From contig NZ_JBJHDO010000008.1 in the NCBI RefSeq assembly GCF_050958605.1, positions 124,001-188,000 of the forward strand: a DNA stretch of 64,000 bases. The letters are read 5' to 3'. The stretch comes from G016756615 sp050958605. Its GTDB lineage: Bacteria; Pseudomonadota; Alphaproteobacteria; Rhizobiales; Rhizobiaceae. The notes beneath the pieces are model-generated. The model made no database searches, was not told where the DNA came from, and saw nothing but the letters and a program-made list of their open reading frames with translations. Positions 16,663 through 24,105 of the stretch are shown here, piece by piece. The translations under genes and the position numbers were made by a program. How positions within the stretch are numbered: position 1 is the stretch's first letter; every line of letters starts with the position of its first letter.

Positions 16663-17243
16663 CGCAGGCCGTCCCAGGCTTTTATGTCCTTGGCTTCCAG
16701 GCCGCCCATGCGGTTGTGCACCCGCGGTCCGCAAGCCATCGCAAGGACGAAGAGGATTTCGTCCGGACGAGGCCCATCGCTAAGGCCCACCTCCATCGCG
16801 TCGAAATGGCTGCGCACATAGGCGGCGTTGATGTGTCCGAGCGGCACGTCTATGCGCGATCCGAAGGCGCCGACTTTCTTGGCCGAGGGCACGATGGCTT
16901 TCGCCTCGCCGAGGCGCTCGCGCATCGCATAGCCACCCGGCACGTGCCACAGCGCACCGTGCTCCAGCTCGCCGGCCGTACCGACGATTGCTCCCTTGCC
17001 ATAGGCGTCGATCGCCTTGGCATCGCCGCCGAGCGCGCCGATCAGGCGATCGGTCAGCATCAGGCCGAGTGGCTTCAGATCGTCCATCGCAGCTTGCAGT
17101 CCTTCGACGTAGCGTCCGGCGAAGGGATTGCCGACCAGCGCCATGGCCGCCGCGCGCCGCCGCGGCTGCTGTGCTGTCGGCCCGCCTTCGTGGAAAATCT
17201 CCTCCGTCAGCACCGCGATCTTGCGGATCGGAAACTCAGCCAT
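16659..17243 (-). CDS. Amino acid synthesis family protein (DUF1185/PF06684)
   Basis: The 194-residue protein matches the so-called amino acid synthesis family. It starts IRKIAVLTEEIFHEGG and has RRAAAMALVGNPFAGRYVEGLQAAMDDL, a GKGAIVGTAGELEHGALWHVPGGYAMRERLGEAKAIVPSAKKVGAFGS core and a C-terminal FVLAMACGPRVHNRMGGL. The family name is historical and its biochemical role is not established; related genes recur beside amidases, racemases and hydroxylases in rhizobial catabolic clusters. It overlaps the upstream UPF0280 gene by eight bases and the downstream MarR gene by four. It is cytoplasmic by prediction, with no signal or membrane segment. Confidence 0.82.
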   Translation of the reverse strand: MAEFPIRKIAVLTEEIFHEGGPTAQQPRRRAAAMALVGNPFAGRYVEGLQAAMDDLKPLGLMLTDRLIGALGGDAKAIDAYGKGAIVGTAGELEHGALWHVPGGYAMRERLGEAKAIVPSAKKVGAFGSRIDVPLGHINAAYVRSHFDAMEVGLSDGPRPDEILFVLAMACGPRVHNRMGGLEAKDIKAWDGLR

Positions 17244-18126
17244 GGATCAACTCCTCCGAAAAATGCGTATTGTTGCGGGTCGCGCCGGCCGTAACCAAAG
17301 GCCCGCAGATGCGGCTCTCGCCGCGCAGGAAAAGTGCAGCCGCGGCGATAAGGTTTTTTGCTCGCAGTTCTTCCGCCATCGCGAGGCCGCTGTCGAGGGC
17401 CTGCGAAACCTCCGCCGACAGAAGCTCGCCGACATCGGTGGTCACCAGCCTTTCTCCGAGATCACTGTCCGGGGTGATGCTGCTGGCGGGTTCGCGCCGG
17501 ATAGCGGGGTGGCCGGGCAAGTGGATGGCATTGGCGATGATCGTGGCGGCGGCGTCGGCTTCGGCGGCACTGCGCGCCAGGACCGTCACGGCGTCCGCAA
17601 TGCCCAGCGAGAAGCTGCGGCCGCGCCAGCCGCTGGTGGCGATCCCGCGCACAGGGTCGGCGGCACGAATCATGATGCGGTCGGCCAATCGGTGTCCTGT
17701 CCCGGCGATAGCGACGCGAATCTCCTGGTCTGCCGAAAGGTGGAGCGCGCTGTCGCCGCCATTGTTGACATAGGCCTTGTCGAGTTTTCGCCCCTTCAGC
17801 ATCGCGGCTATCATCTCGTCGGCCACGGAGCCGGCGACAGCGGCCATGGGGGTTATGAAGACGCGAGCGAGCGGCGAGACCGCAGCTTCCATGCGCGCGG
17901 CGGTGGGGCCGGCGAAAAGACGTGGCGAGACAGTCGAGGGGAGCCTCAGATCGGAAAGCTCGGAGACCAGTTCCTCGAGAATGGTTTCGAAGCGTTCGGC
18001 TGCCTGTCTATAGGCGACACGCCGTTCGTCTTCTCGACCGAACGCCTCGATGACCAGATCGATCGGCCCATGGTTGAGATGCAGCCTGCGGCCGTCCGGC
18101 AGCATTCCGGCCTGGGGCCCGATCAT
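17236..18126 (-). CDS. UPF0280 family protein (ApbE-related)
   Basis: The 296-residue product resembles UPF0280, a family distantly related to the flavin transferase ApbE. It begins MIGPQAGMLPDGRRLHLNHGPIDLVIEAFG, with the typical SVSPLARVFITPMAAVAGSVADEMIAAML segment in the middle, NNGGDSALHL (compare the ApbE NxGGD motif) and a long C-terminal region. ApbE proteins transfer FMN to a Thr/Ser of client flavoproteins. The conserved asparagine-glycine-glycine-aspartate suggests a retained nucleotide or metal site. It is encoded between the 6-hydroxynicotinate-reductase-like gene (4-bp overlap) and the PF06684 gene, which suggests a cofactor-insertion role, an inference. Confidence 0.83.
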   Translation of the reverse strand: MIGPQAGMLPDGRRLHLNHGPIDLVIEAFGREDERRVAYRQAAERFETILEELVSELSDLRLPSTVSPRLFAGPTAARMEAAVSPLARVFITPMAAVAGSVADEMIAAMLKGRKLDKAYVNNGGDSALHLSADQEIRVAIAGTGHRLADRIMIRAADPVRGIATSGWRGRSFSLGIADAVTVLARSAAEADAAATIIANAIHLPGHPAIRREPASSITPDSDLGERLVTTDVGELLSAEVSQALDSGLAMAEELRAKNLIAAAALFLRGESRICGPLVTAGATRNNTHFSEELIHG

Positions 18127-19661
18127 CCCGGGCCGGTCCCCGGATAGCGTTGCAGCTGATAGAGCGGTGGCCAGGGATTGGCGACCGGCGCGCCCTGGCC
18201 GCGGCGGGGATTGGCATATTCGCCGCCGCGCGCCACGATATCGTCTACCGAGCGGATCTCCGATTCATAGCCGCCGAGCCGGATATAGTCGTCGCGTCGC
18301 ATGGTGAACTCGATCGGGGCCACGAGCGCGGGCGTCGGCACATAACCGAATGCGTTTTCCGGCACGCGCATCACGTCGACCATCAACGTGATGCCGCCCC
18401 CCGGCCAGACATAGGCGGGGGCGCCGCCGACCGTCACATAGGTGTGCAGGCCTTGGACGGAGCGCGTTAGATTAACGGGATTCTCGGTGACGCCGGCGCG
18501 GAGGGACCCGCCGGCGCCGCCGACGAAGAGCACGGTGCAGAGGGCCGGTTCGCAATTCTCCTCTATCAAGCGGACCGATTTGCGCAGCCGTTCGGGGAAC
18601 GGTTTTTCGACGGGACTCAAATCCTCGTCGAGCTCGTAATAGGCGAATTGCTCACCCGTTGTGGACACCATCAGCAGCGAAAGGCCGGGCTTCGCGCCTT
18701 TCCCCGGATTCCAGCCACCGAGAATGGCGAGCGGGTCGGAAATCGTCGTGCCGCCCCAGCCGAGGCCCGGATCCGAAACCTTGAAATAGCGGCCCGGGGT
18801 CGAGCGCCGGCCGATGATCTTGATGCCGGTGTCCTCCCAGCCCAGCACCTTGCCCGCTTGGTGTTCGGAAACCACGCCGGTGATGTGGTCGTCGACCACC
18901 ACGACCTCGTCGACCAGTCCGCGCCACTGGGAGGCAAACATGCCGATCGTCGCGGAGCCGCAGCCGACGCGCATGCGGTGCTCGGCGTGCCCGTCGATGA
19001 CCGGCGGCTTGCCGGCCTCCACGATCACGGTGCCCCCGCCGTCGATCGTCAGTTCGACCGGCTTGCGGTTGCAGAGGTCGAGCAGCGTATCGCAGGTTAC
19101 GCGGCCTTCCGACTTCGATCCGCCGGTGAGATGATTGACGCCGCCGAGCGACAGCATCTGCGAGCCATATTCGCCTGTCGTGACATGGCCGACCGCCTCG
19201 CCTTGCGACCGCACCGTCGCCGTCTCTGGCCCGATGTGACGATCCGTGTCGATCTTCACCTTGACGCCGCAATAGCTGAAGATGCCCTCGGTCACGACTG
19301 TGACGAGGTCGACGCCTTCCACCTCCTGCGAAACGATGAAAGGCGCGGGCTTGTAGTCGGGATAGGTCGTGCCGGCGCCTATGGCGCTGACGAAGCGAGG
19401 GCCTGTGTTGAGGAGCGCGCCGTCCCACTCGGCATCGTCGAGGAACGGGACGAGAGGGCCTCCGGCTTCCTCGGCGTGGTTCAGGATGACGAGCGCATCG
19501 GTACGGACGATCTTGCCGCCGACATTGCCGTAGCGGTCGCAGGCGCCTGTACGGCCTTCCGCGATGTAGCACATGACCGGGCACGCGTCGCAGCGTATCT
19601 TCTCGCCCGCCTGCTTGGCGCCGGGCTCGTGCGTCTCGAAACGTTCGGAAAGCTCGCTCAT
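18123..19661 (-). CDS. 6-hydroxynicotinate reductase-like Fe-S protein
   Basis: The 512-residue protein resembles the family annotated as 6-hydroxynicotinate reductase, named after the ferredoxin-dependent enzyme of anaerobic nicotinate degradation in Eubacterium barkeri. Near the N-terminus four cysteines, C24, C27, C31 and C41 (CDACPVMC then GACDRYG), look like an iron-sulfur cluster site. A second cysteine-glycine motif, RVGCGSATIGMF, lies mid-protein. There is no signal peptide. It overlaps the molybdenum hydroxylase gene by four bases. Together they fit hydroxylation followed by ring reduction of a pyridine-type substrate. Whether the rhizobial homologue really acts on 6-hydroxynicotinate is not known. 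Confidence 0.8.
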   Translation of the reverse strand: MSELSERFETHEPGAKQAGEKIRCDACPVMCYIAEGRTGACDRYGNVGGKIVRTDALVILNHAEEAGGPLVPFLDDAEWDGALLNTGPRFVSAIGAGTTYPDYKPAPFIVSQEVEGVDLVTVVTEGIFSYCGVKVKIDTDRHIGPETATVRSQGEAVGHVTTGEYGSQMLSLGGVNHLTGGSKSEGRVTCDTLLDLCNRKPVELTIDGGGTVIVEAGKPPVIDGHAEHRMRVGCGSATIGMFASQWRGLVDEVVVVDDHITGVVSEHQAGKVLGWEDTGIKIIGRRSTPGRYFKVSDPGLGWGGTTISDPLAILGGWNPGKGAKPGLSLLMVSTTGEQFAYYELDEDLSPVEKPFPERLRKSVRLIEENCEPALCTVLFVGGAGGSLRAGVTENPVNLTRSVQGLHTYVTVGGAPAYVWPGGGITLMVDVMRVPENAFGYVPTPALVAPIEFTMRRDDYIRLGGYESEIRSVDDIVARGGEYANPRRGQGAPVANPWPPLYQLQRYPGTGPG

Positions 19662-22405
19662 GGCGCCGCATTTCCCGCGCGGATGGCAGCAAGCACACGG
19701 CTCGGCGTTGCCGGGACCTTCGTCACCAGCACGCCCGTGGCATGGCGGATGGCGTTGAGTATGGCCGGCGCCGTCGGTATCAGCACATGCTCTCCCAGGC
19801 CTTTGGCGCCGAACGGCCCTTCCGGATCCGGAACTTCCACGAGAATGGTTTCGATCGGCGGAACGTCGCCGATGGTCGGGATCAGATAGTCGTGCAGGTT
19901 TTCGGTGCGGCCGGGGACGTATTCCTCCATAAGGGCCATGCCAATGCCCTGCGCGATGCCACCTTCGATCTGGCCTTCGGCGAGCAAGGGATTGATCGCC
20001 TTGCCGACATCGTGCGCCCCGGTAACCTTGACGAGCTTGACCGTGCCGAGCGTCATGTCGACCTCGAGCTCGGCGATCTGCGCGCCATAGCCATAGACGG
20101 CGTAGGGTACGCCTTGCCCCTTCGCGTCGAGTGGCTTCGTCGGAGCGTCATAGGTTTCCTCGGCGCGGAAGACGAAGCCTTCCTCGTCCTTCGGCAACGA
20201 GGACAAGACGATGCGTCGCGTCGCCTCGCCTTCCCGGATCGCAAGCACGTCGCCGTCCAGGGAAAGCGCGGCCTTTCCGGACACATTGGCGAAACGCAGG
20301 ATTTCCTCCCGCAACGCCAGCGCGGCCTTTGCCGCCGCCTTGCCGGTCACGAAGGTCTGGCGCGAGGCCGAGGTCTTGCCCGCATCCGGCGTAATGGCCG
20401 TATCGGCGCTTTCCAGGCGGAAGGCCGCCATCGGCAGCCCCAGCGCGTCGGCGGCGATCTGCGTGATCGCGGTATTGGCACCCTGTCCGATGTCGACGGC
20501 GCCTTGATGGAGCAACACCGCGCCGTCGCCGGCGACGCCGATCTTGATGGTAGAGGGATTTGGCAAGCCCGTGTTGCCGCAACCATACCAGCAGGAGGCG
20601 ATGCCGACGCCTCGCTTGGTCCCGGCATTCGCGGCGTTGAATGCATCTGCCTCGGCCAGGGCGCGGCGCCAATGCGGTTCCAGCGCCTCCAGGCATTCGG
20701 CGATGCCGACGCCGTTATCGAGTCGATGCCCAGTTACCGTTTCGCAGCCGTTCCGAAGCGCATTCCGCAGTCGGAAAGCCAGCCGGTCGACGCCCAGCCT
20801 GGCCGCCAGCACGTCGTAGAGCGTCTCCTGCATGATCGTGGCTTGCGGCACGCCGAAGCCGCGGAAGGCACCGGAAATTGGGCCGTTGGTATGGATCGCG
20901 CGCGCACAGGCGCGGTAGTTGGGCGTCATGTAGGGACCTGACGCGTGGACGGGCACGCGATTGGCGACCGTTGGCCCCCAGCTCGCATAGGCCCCGGTGT
21001 TGAAATCGCCTTCGAAGGTCATGGCGACCACGCGGCCTTCCCGGTCCGCTCCGACGGTGGCCGTCATGACGGCCGGATGCCGCTTGGTCGTCGACATCAT
21101 CGATTCCTGCCTGGAGTAGGCGAGCATTGCGGGGCGCCCGGTCTTCAGTGCGACCAGGCCGATATAGGGCTGCACGGAAAGGTCGAGCTTCGAGCCGAAC
21201 CCGCCGCCCGTCGCGGTGGGGATAATGCGGACTTTCGACGCATCGAGGCCGAGCACCTTGGCCGTGTCGTCCCGGTCCATATAGGGGGCCTGGGTGCAGG
21301 CGCGGATGACCAGCGTGTCGCCGTCCATTTCCGCCCAGCCGGCTTCGGGCTCGACATAGGCGTGTTCGACGAAGGACGTCTCGATGCTGCCCGAGACGGT
21401 CAGATGCGCGCCGGCAAGCGCGCTCTCCGGATCGCCGCGCTCGACGAGGCCGCTGACCAATATGTTGTTCGGCCGGCCCTCATGGAGGCATCCGGCAGCC
21501 CGGGCGCTGGCAATTTCGGTGACGGCGGGAAGCTCGGACCAGGTGATCGGGAATTCCTCGGGGTCGAGGCCCAGGATCGCGTCGCGTTCGCCGGCGACGA
21601 CGGCGACGGCTTCGCCCCGGAATCGGACCTGACGTTCGGCGAGCGCCGGCTGGTCGGCAAAGGGAGGGATGACGCCGAAGGCGTTTCTGCCGGTGATGTC
21701 CGCGGCTGTGTAAGCGCCGACAAGGCCGGGTCGCGAGTTCACGAAACTGTCGAGGTCGCCGAACGTGAAACGTGCGTGCCAGAAGGGCGAGCGGATGACG
21801 AGTACGGCAAGAGCATCGGCGGGGAAGCCGTCGGCACCGAACATGTCCGTGCCGGTGATCTTGGTTATCCCGTCGAGGCGCACCGGCGTGGCGCCCACCG
21901 CCCTGGTCGCCTCGGGCAACCTCCGGTCAAGTTCTCTCGTTCGGGCCGATGCATCCATCACGGCCTGGATGATCTTGCGGTAACCGGTGCAGCGGCACAG
22001 CACGCCGCCCAGCGCATCCTGGACCTCCGCTTCCGTCGGACGAGGCATGCGCTCCAGAAGAGCCGTGGCGGCGACGAGCAGGCCCGGCGTGCAGATGCCG
22101 CATTGCACGGCGCCATGTTCGAGGAAAGAAGCCTGAAGCGCCGAGAGGGTGCCGTTGGCCAGGCCTTCGACTGTTCGTACCTTTCGCCCCGAAACGGAGG
22201 CAGCCGGCATCAGGCATGCGCAGGCGGGCTCCCCGTCGACCAGCACCGTGCAGGCTCCGCAATCACCCGCGTCGCAGCCGACCTTGGTGCCGGTCAGGCG
22301 CAGTTCGTCCCGCAGCAGGGCTGAGAGACGCACGACCGGAGAAACGGCGAGGCTGACGGTGGACCCGTTGACCTCGAATTCGATCGACTGCGCCTCGAAC
22401 GTCAT
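19658..22405 (-). CDS. Molybdopterin hydroxylase, fused [2Fe-2S] and Mo subunits
   Basis: The 915-residue chain joins an iron-sulfur subunit and a xanthine-dehydrogenase-type large subunit. The N-terminal ferredoxin cysteines are C44, C49, C52 and C64; the second cluster uses C102, C105, C137 and C139 (QCGIC...CRC). The molybdopterin part follows from about residue 165, with TATGGGFGSK, SGAFRGFGVPQA and the catalytic glutamate E872 in FGAKGLGE. Such enzymes insert oxygen from water into N-heterocycles or purines. The adjacent 6-hydroxynicotinate-reductase-like gene and divergent pncA suggest nicotinate or a related pyridine, but the active-site pocket cannot be read for specificity. No Tat leader, so cytoplasmic. 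Confidence 0.9.
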   Translation of the reverse strand: MTFEAQSIEFEVNGSTVSLAVSPVVRLSALLRDELRLTGTKVGCDAGDCGACTVLVDGEPACACLMPAASVSGRKVRTVEGLANGTLSALQASFLEHGAVQCGICTPGLLVAATALLERMPRPTEAEVQDALGGVLCRCTGYRKIIQAVMDASARTRELDRRLPEATRAVGATPVRLDGITKITGTDMFGADGFPADALAVLVIRSPFWHARFTFGDLDSFVNSRPGLVGAYTAADITGRNAFGVIPPFADQPALAERQVRFRGEAVAVVAGERDAILGLDPEEFPITWSELPAVTEIASARAAGCLHEGRPNNILVSGLVERGDPESALAGAHLTVSGSIETSFVEHAYVEPEAGWAEMDGDTLVIRACTQAPYMDRDDTAKVLGLDASKVRIIPTATGGGFGSKLDLSVQPYIGLVALKTGRPAMLAYSRQESMMSTTKRHPAVMTATVGADREGRVVAMTFEGDFNTGAYASWGPTVANRVPVHASGPYMTPNYRACARAIHTNGPISGAFRGFGVPQATIMQETLYDVLAARLGVDRLAFRLRNALRNGCETVTGHRLDNGVGIAECLEALEPHWRRALAEADAFNAANAGTKRGVGIASCWYGCGNTGLPNPSTIKIGVAGDGAVLLHQGAVDIGQGANTAITQIAADALGLPMAAFRLESADTAITPDAGKTSASRQTFVTGKAAAKAALALREEILRFANVSGKAALSLDGDVLAIREGEATRRIVLSSLPKDEEGFVFRAEETYDAPTKPLDAKGQGVPYAVYGYGAQIAELEVDMTLGTVKLVKVTGAHDVGKAINPLLAEGQIEGGIAQGIGMALMEEYVPGRTENLHDYLIPTIGDVPPIETILVEVPDPEGPFGAKGLGEHVLIPTAPAILNAIRHATGVLVTKVPATPSRVLAAIRAGNAAP

Positions 22406-23259
22406 GCGGCATCCCGCCTTTCTTCGCCGGTGGCGGCCGCGAGGGCCCGCGAGACGATCTCCCAGGCGGCGGCCTGCCGGTATTCCGCGCTGCCGCGCAC
22501 ATCGTCGATCGGCGCCAGCGCTGAAAAGTGATCCGGCTCGATCTCCCGGAAGAGCGAAGGGCTCGGCAATCTCCCGACCAGCGCTTGTTCAAGCCCAATC
22601 AAGCGGTGCGCGACGGGCGAGCAGGCGCCGACGGCGATGGCCACGTCGGTCAGCCGTCCGTCCACACCTGTCTCCACGCGCGCCGCGGCCATGGCGATGG
22701 AGATGACAAGATAACGGCGCGCGCCGAGCTTGGAAAATGAAGACGTTCCGGACGCGGAACGTTTGGGAATGTGGATCGCCGTCATCAGCTCGCCGGGCCG
22801 CAGCGCCGTCCGACGGTTGCCGAGAATGAACATGGCGAGAGGCAGGTGACGGGCCCCTTCCAGCGACCGCAACTCCACCTCGGCATCGAGGACCAGCAGT
22901 GCCGGCACCCCGTCGGCGGCGGGCGAGGCGTTGCATAGGTTGCCCGCAACCGTGCCGGCATTCTGGATTTGGACCGAGCCGACCTCGCGTGCCGCCTGCT
23001 TCAGCGCGTCAAAGGCGGCGGGCAGCTTGTGTTGAAGAACGTCAGTCCAGGTCGTTCGTGCGCCGACGACGAAATGATCCGGTGTTTCCGTTATGCCACG
23101 CAACGCGTCGAGGCCATTGATGTCGAGCACGTTCTGGCGAATGGGGCGGCCGGCGAGAGCGGGGTAGAAATCCGTGCCGCCCGCAAGAATTCTCCACCGA
23201 TCCTCAGCGAGGAGTTGCAGCGCCTCGTCGACTGCCCTGGGTTTCGCGTAACGGATCAC
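22402..23259 (-). CDS. FAD-binding subunit of molybdenum hydroxylase (CoxM/XdhB type)
   Basis: A GTG at 23259 with GGAGG six bases upstream gives 285 residues beginning VIRYAKPRAVDEALQLL. FAD contacts are visible in ILAGGTDFYPAL and VQIQNAGTVAGNLCNASPAADG, and a CO-dehydrogenase-flavoprotein C-terminal domain follows (GARRYLVISIAMAAARVE). It passes electrons from the molybdenum/iron-sulfur subunit to an acceptor. An in-frame ATG at 23415 would add 52 residues of non-conserved, cysteine-rich sequence that overlaps the pncA promoter area, so it was rejected. It is the first gene of the six-gene operon and overlaps the next gene by four bases. Confidence 0.88.
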   Translation of the reverse strand: MIRYAKPRAVDEALQLLAEDRWRILAGGTDFYPALAGRPIRQNVLDINGLDALRGITETPDHFVVGARTTWTDVLQHKLPAAFDALKQAAREVGSVQIQNAGTVAGNLCNASPAADGVPALLVLDAEVELRSLEGARHLPLAMFILGNRRTALRPGELMTAIHIPKRSASGTSSFSKLGARRYLVISIAMAAARVETGVDGRLTDVAIAVGACSPVAHRLIGLEQALVGRLPSPSLFREIEPDHFSALAPIDDVRGSAEYRQAAAWEIVSRALAAATGEERRDAA

Positions 23260-23282
23260 GCAATGCCTCCGGCACCGGAGAA

Positions 23283-23300
23283 TTATTTGCACACAAATGA
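23283..23300. promoter_or_regulatory. Palindromic candidate MarR/GntR operator
   Basis: TTATTTG-CACA-CAAATGA is an AT-rich inverted repeat (6 of 7 arm positions paired, inner ATTTG/CAAAT perfect) in otherwise GC-rich DNA. It lies 24-41 bp upstream of the GTG of the hydroxylase operon and 136 bp upstream of pncA. MarR proteins bind such AT-rich palindromes, and a MarR gene ends this operon. Confidence 0.5.
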
Positions 23301-23435
23301 TATCAAGGCCCCGGCGCTTGTCAAAGCCGACTTTCGCGGTGCGCCCATCCGGGGATGGCAAGATCATCTTCCAGCATGTTGACGCCGCGACCTTTTTCCG
23401 CTGACGTTCCGGCACTTCAGGCGACAGGAGACATC

Positions 23436-24035
23436 ATGGCCAAGCACGCTCTCATCATCGTTGACGTTCAGAACGATTTCTGTCCGGGTGGGGCTCTGGC
23501 CGTGGCTGGGGGCGACGAGGTCGTTCCGATCATCAACAGGCTTTCGCCCGGCTTCGAGCACGTCATCCTCACCCAGGATTGGCATACGCCGCATCATTCG
23601 AGCTTCGCGTCGAGCCATGCCGGGCGGCAGCCATTCGAGACCATCGACATGCCTTACGGCAAGCAGACGCTGTGGCCCGACCATTGCGTCCAGGGAACGG
23701 CCGGCGCGGACTTCCATCCCGGGCTCGAGCGCGGTCGGGCGGAACTGGTCCTGCGCAAGGGCTACGATCGGGCGATCGACAGCTATTCGGCCTTTTACGA
23801 GAACGACCGCGAGACGCCGACGGGGCTTGCCGGATACCTGCGTGAGCGCGGTATAGACGAGATCACGCTCGCCGGTCTCGCCACCGACTATTGCGTGGCC
23901 TATTCGGCCCTCGATGCGCTCGCGCATGGTTTCACGACCACGGTTCGGCTCGAAGCTTGTCGGGCGATCGATCTCGCCGGCTCGCTCGACACGATGCTTG
24001 GCCTGATGAAACGAGCGGGCGTCACCCTCGCTTGA
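23436..24035 (+). CDS. pncA: Nicotinamidase / pyrazinamidase
   Basis: From the ATG at 23436, preceded by ACAGGAG, the product is 199 residues. The cysteine-hydrolase triad is intact: D10 in IIVDVQNDF, K108 in VLRKGYD and C153 in ATDYCVAYS. The metal site uses D48 and H50 (TQDWHTPHH) with H83 in LWPDHC. The enzyme converts nicotinamide to nicotinate plus ammonia. Nicotinate can then feed NAD salvage through PncB, encoded at 32574-33878, or catabolism. It is divergent from the hydroxylase/6-hydroxynicotinate-reductase operon, which supports a nicotinate theme. Start choice excludes an upstream in-frame extension of 27 codons without conserved sequence. Confidence 0.93.
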   Translation: MAKHALIIVDVQNDFCPGGALAVAGGDEVVPIINRLSPGFEHVILTQDWHTPHHSSFASSHAGRQPFETIDMPYGKQTLWPDHCVQGTAGADFHPGLERGRAELVLRKGYDRAIDSYSAFYENDRETPTGLAGYLRERGIDEITLAGLATDYCVAYSALDALAHGFTTTVRLEACRAIDLAGSLDTMLGLMKRAGVTLA

Positions 24036-24071
24036 TGCCGGTTTGGCTGGACCTGTCCGATCGCATCGGCT

Positions 24072-24104
24072 AAGCCCCCTCGCACGCGTTCAGGAAGGGG
24101 GGTT
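24072..24104 (+). promoter_or_regulatory. Hairpin overlapping ribosome-binding site
   Basis: CCCCCT at 24075-24080 can pair with AGGGGG at 24096-24101, and AA/TT add outer pairs. The 3' arm is the purine-rich ribosome-binding region two to ten bases before the ATG at 24106. It may limit translation of the antiporter or end the pncA transcript; both are inferred. Confidence 0.35.
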
Positions 24105-24105
24105 A

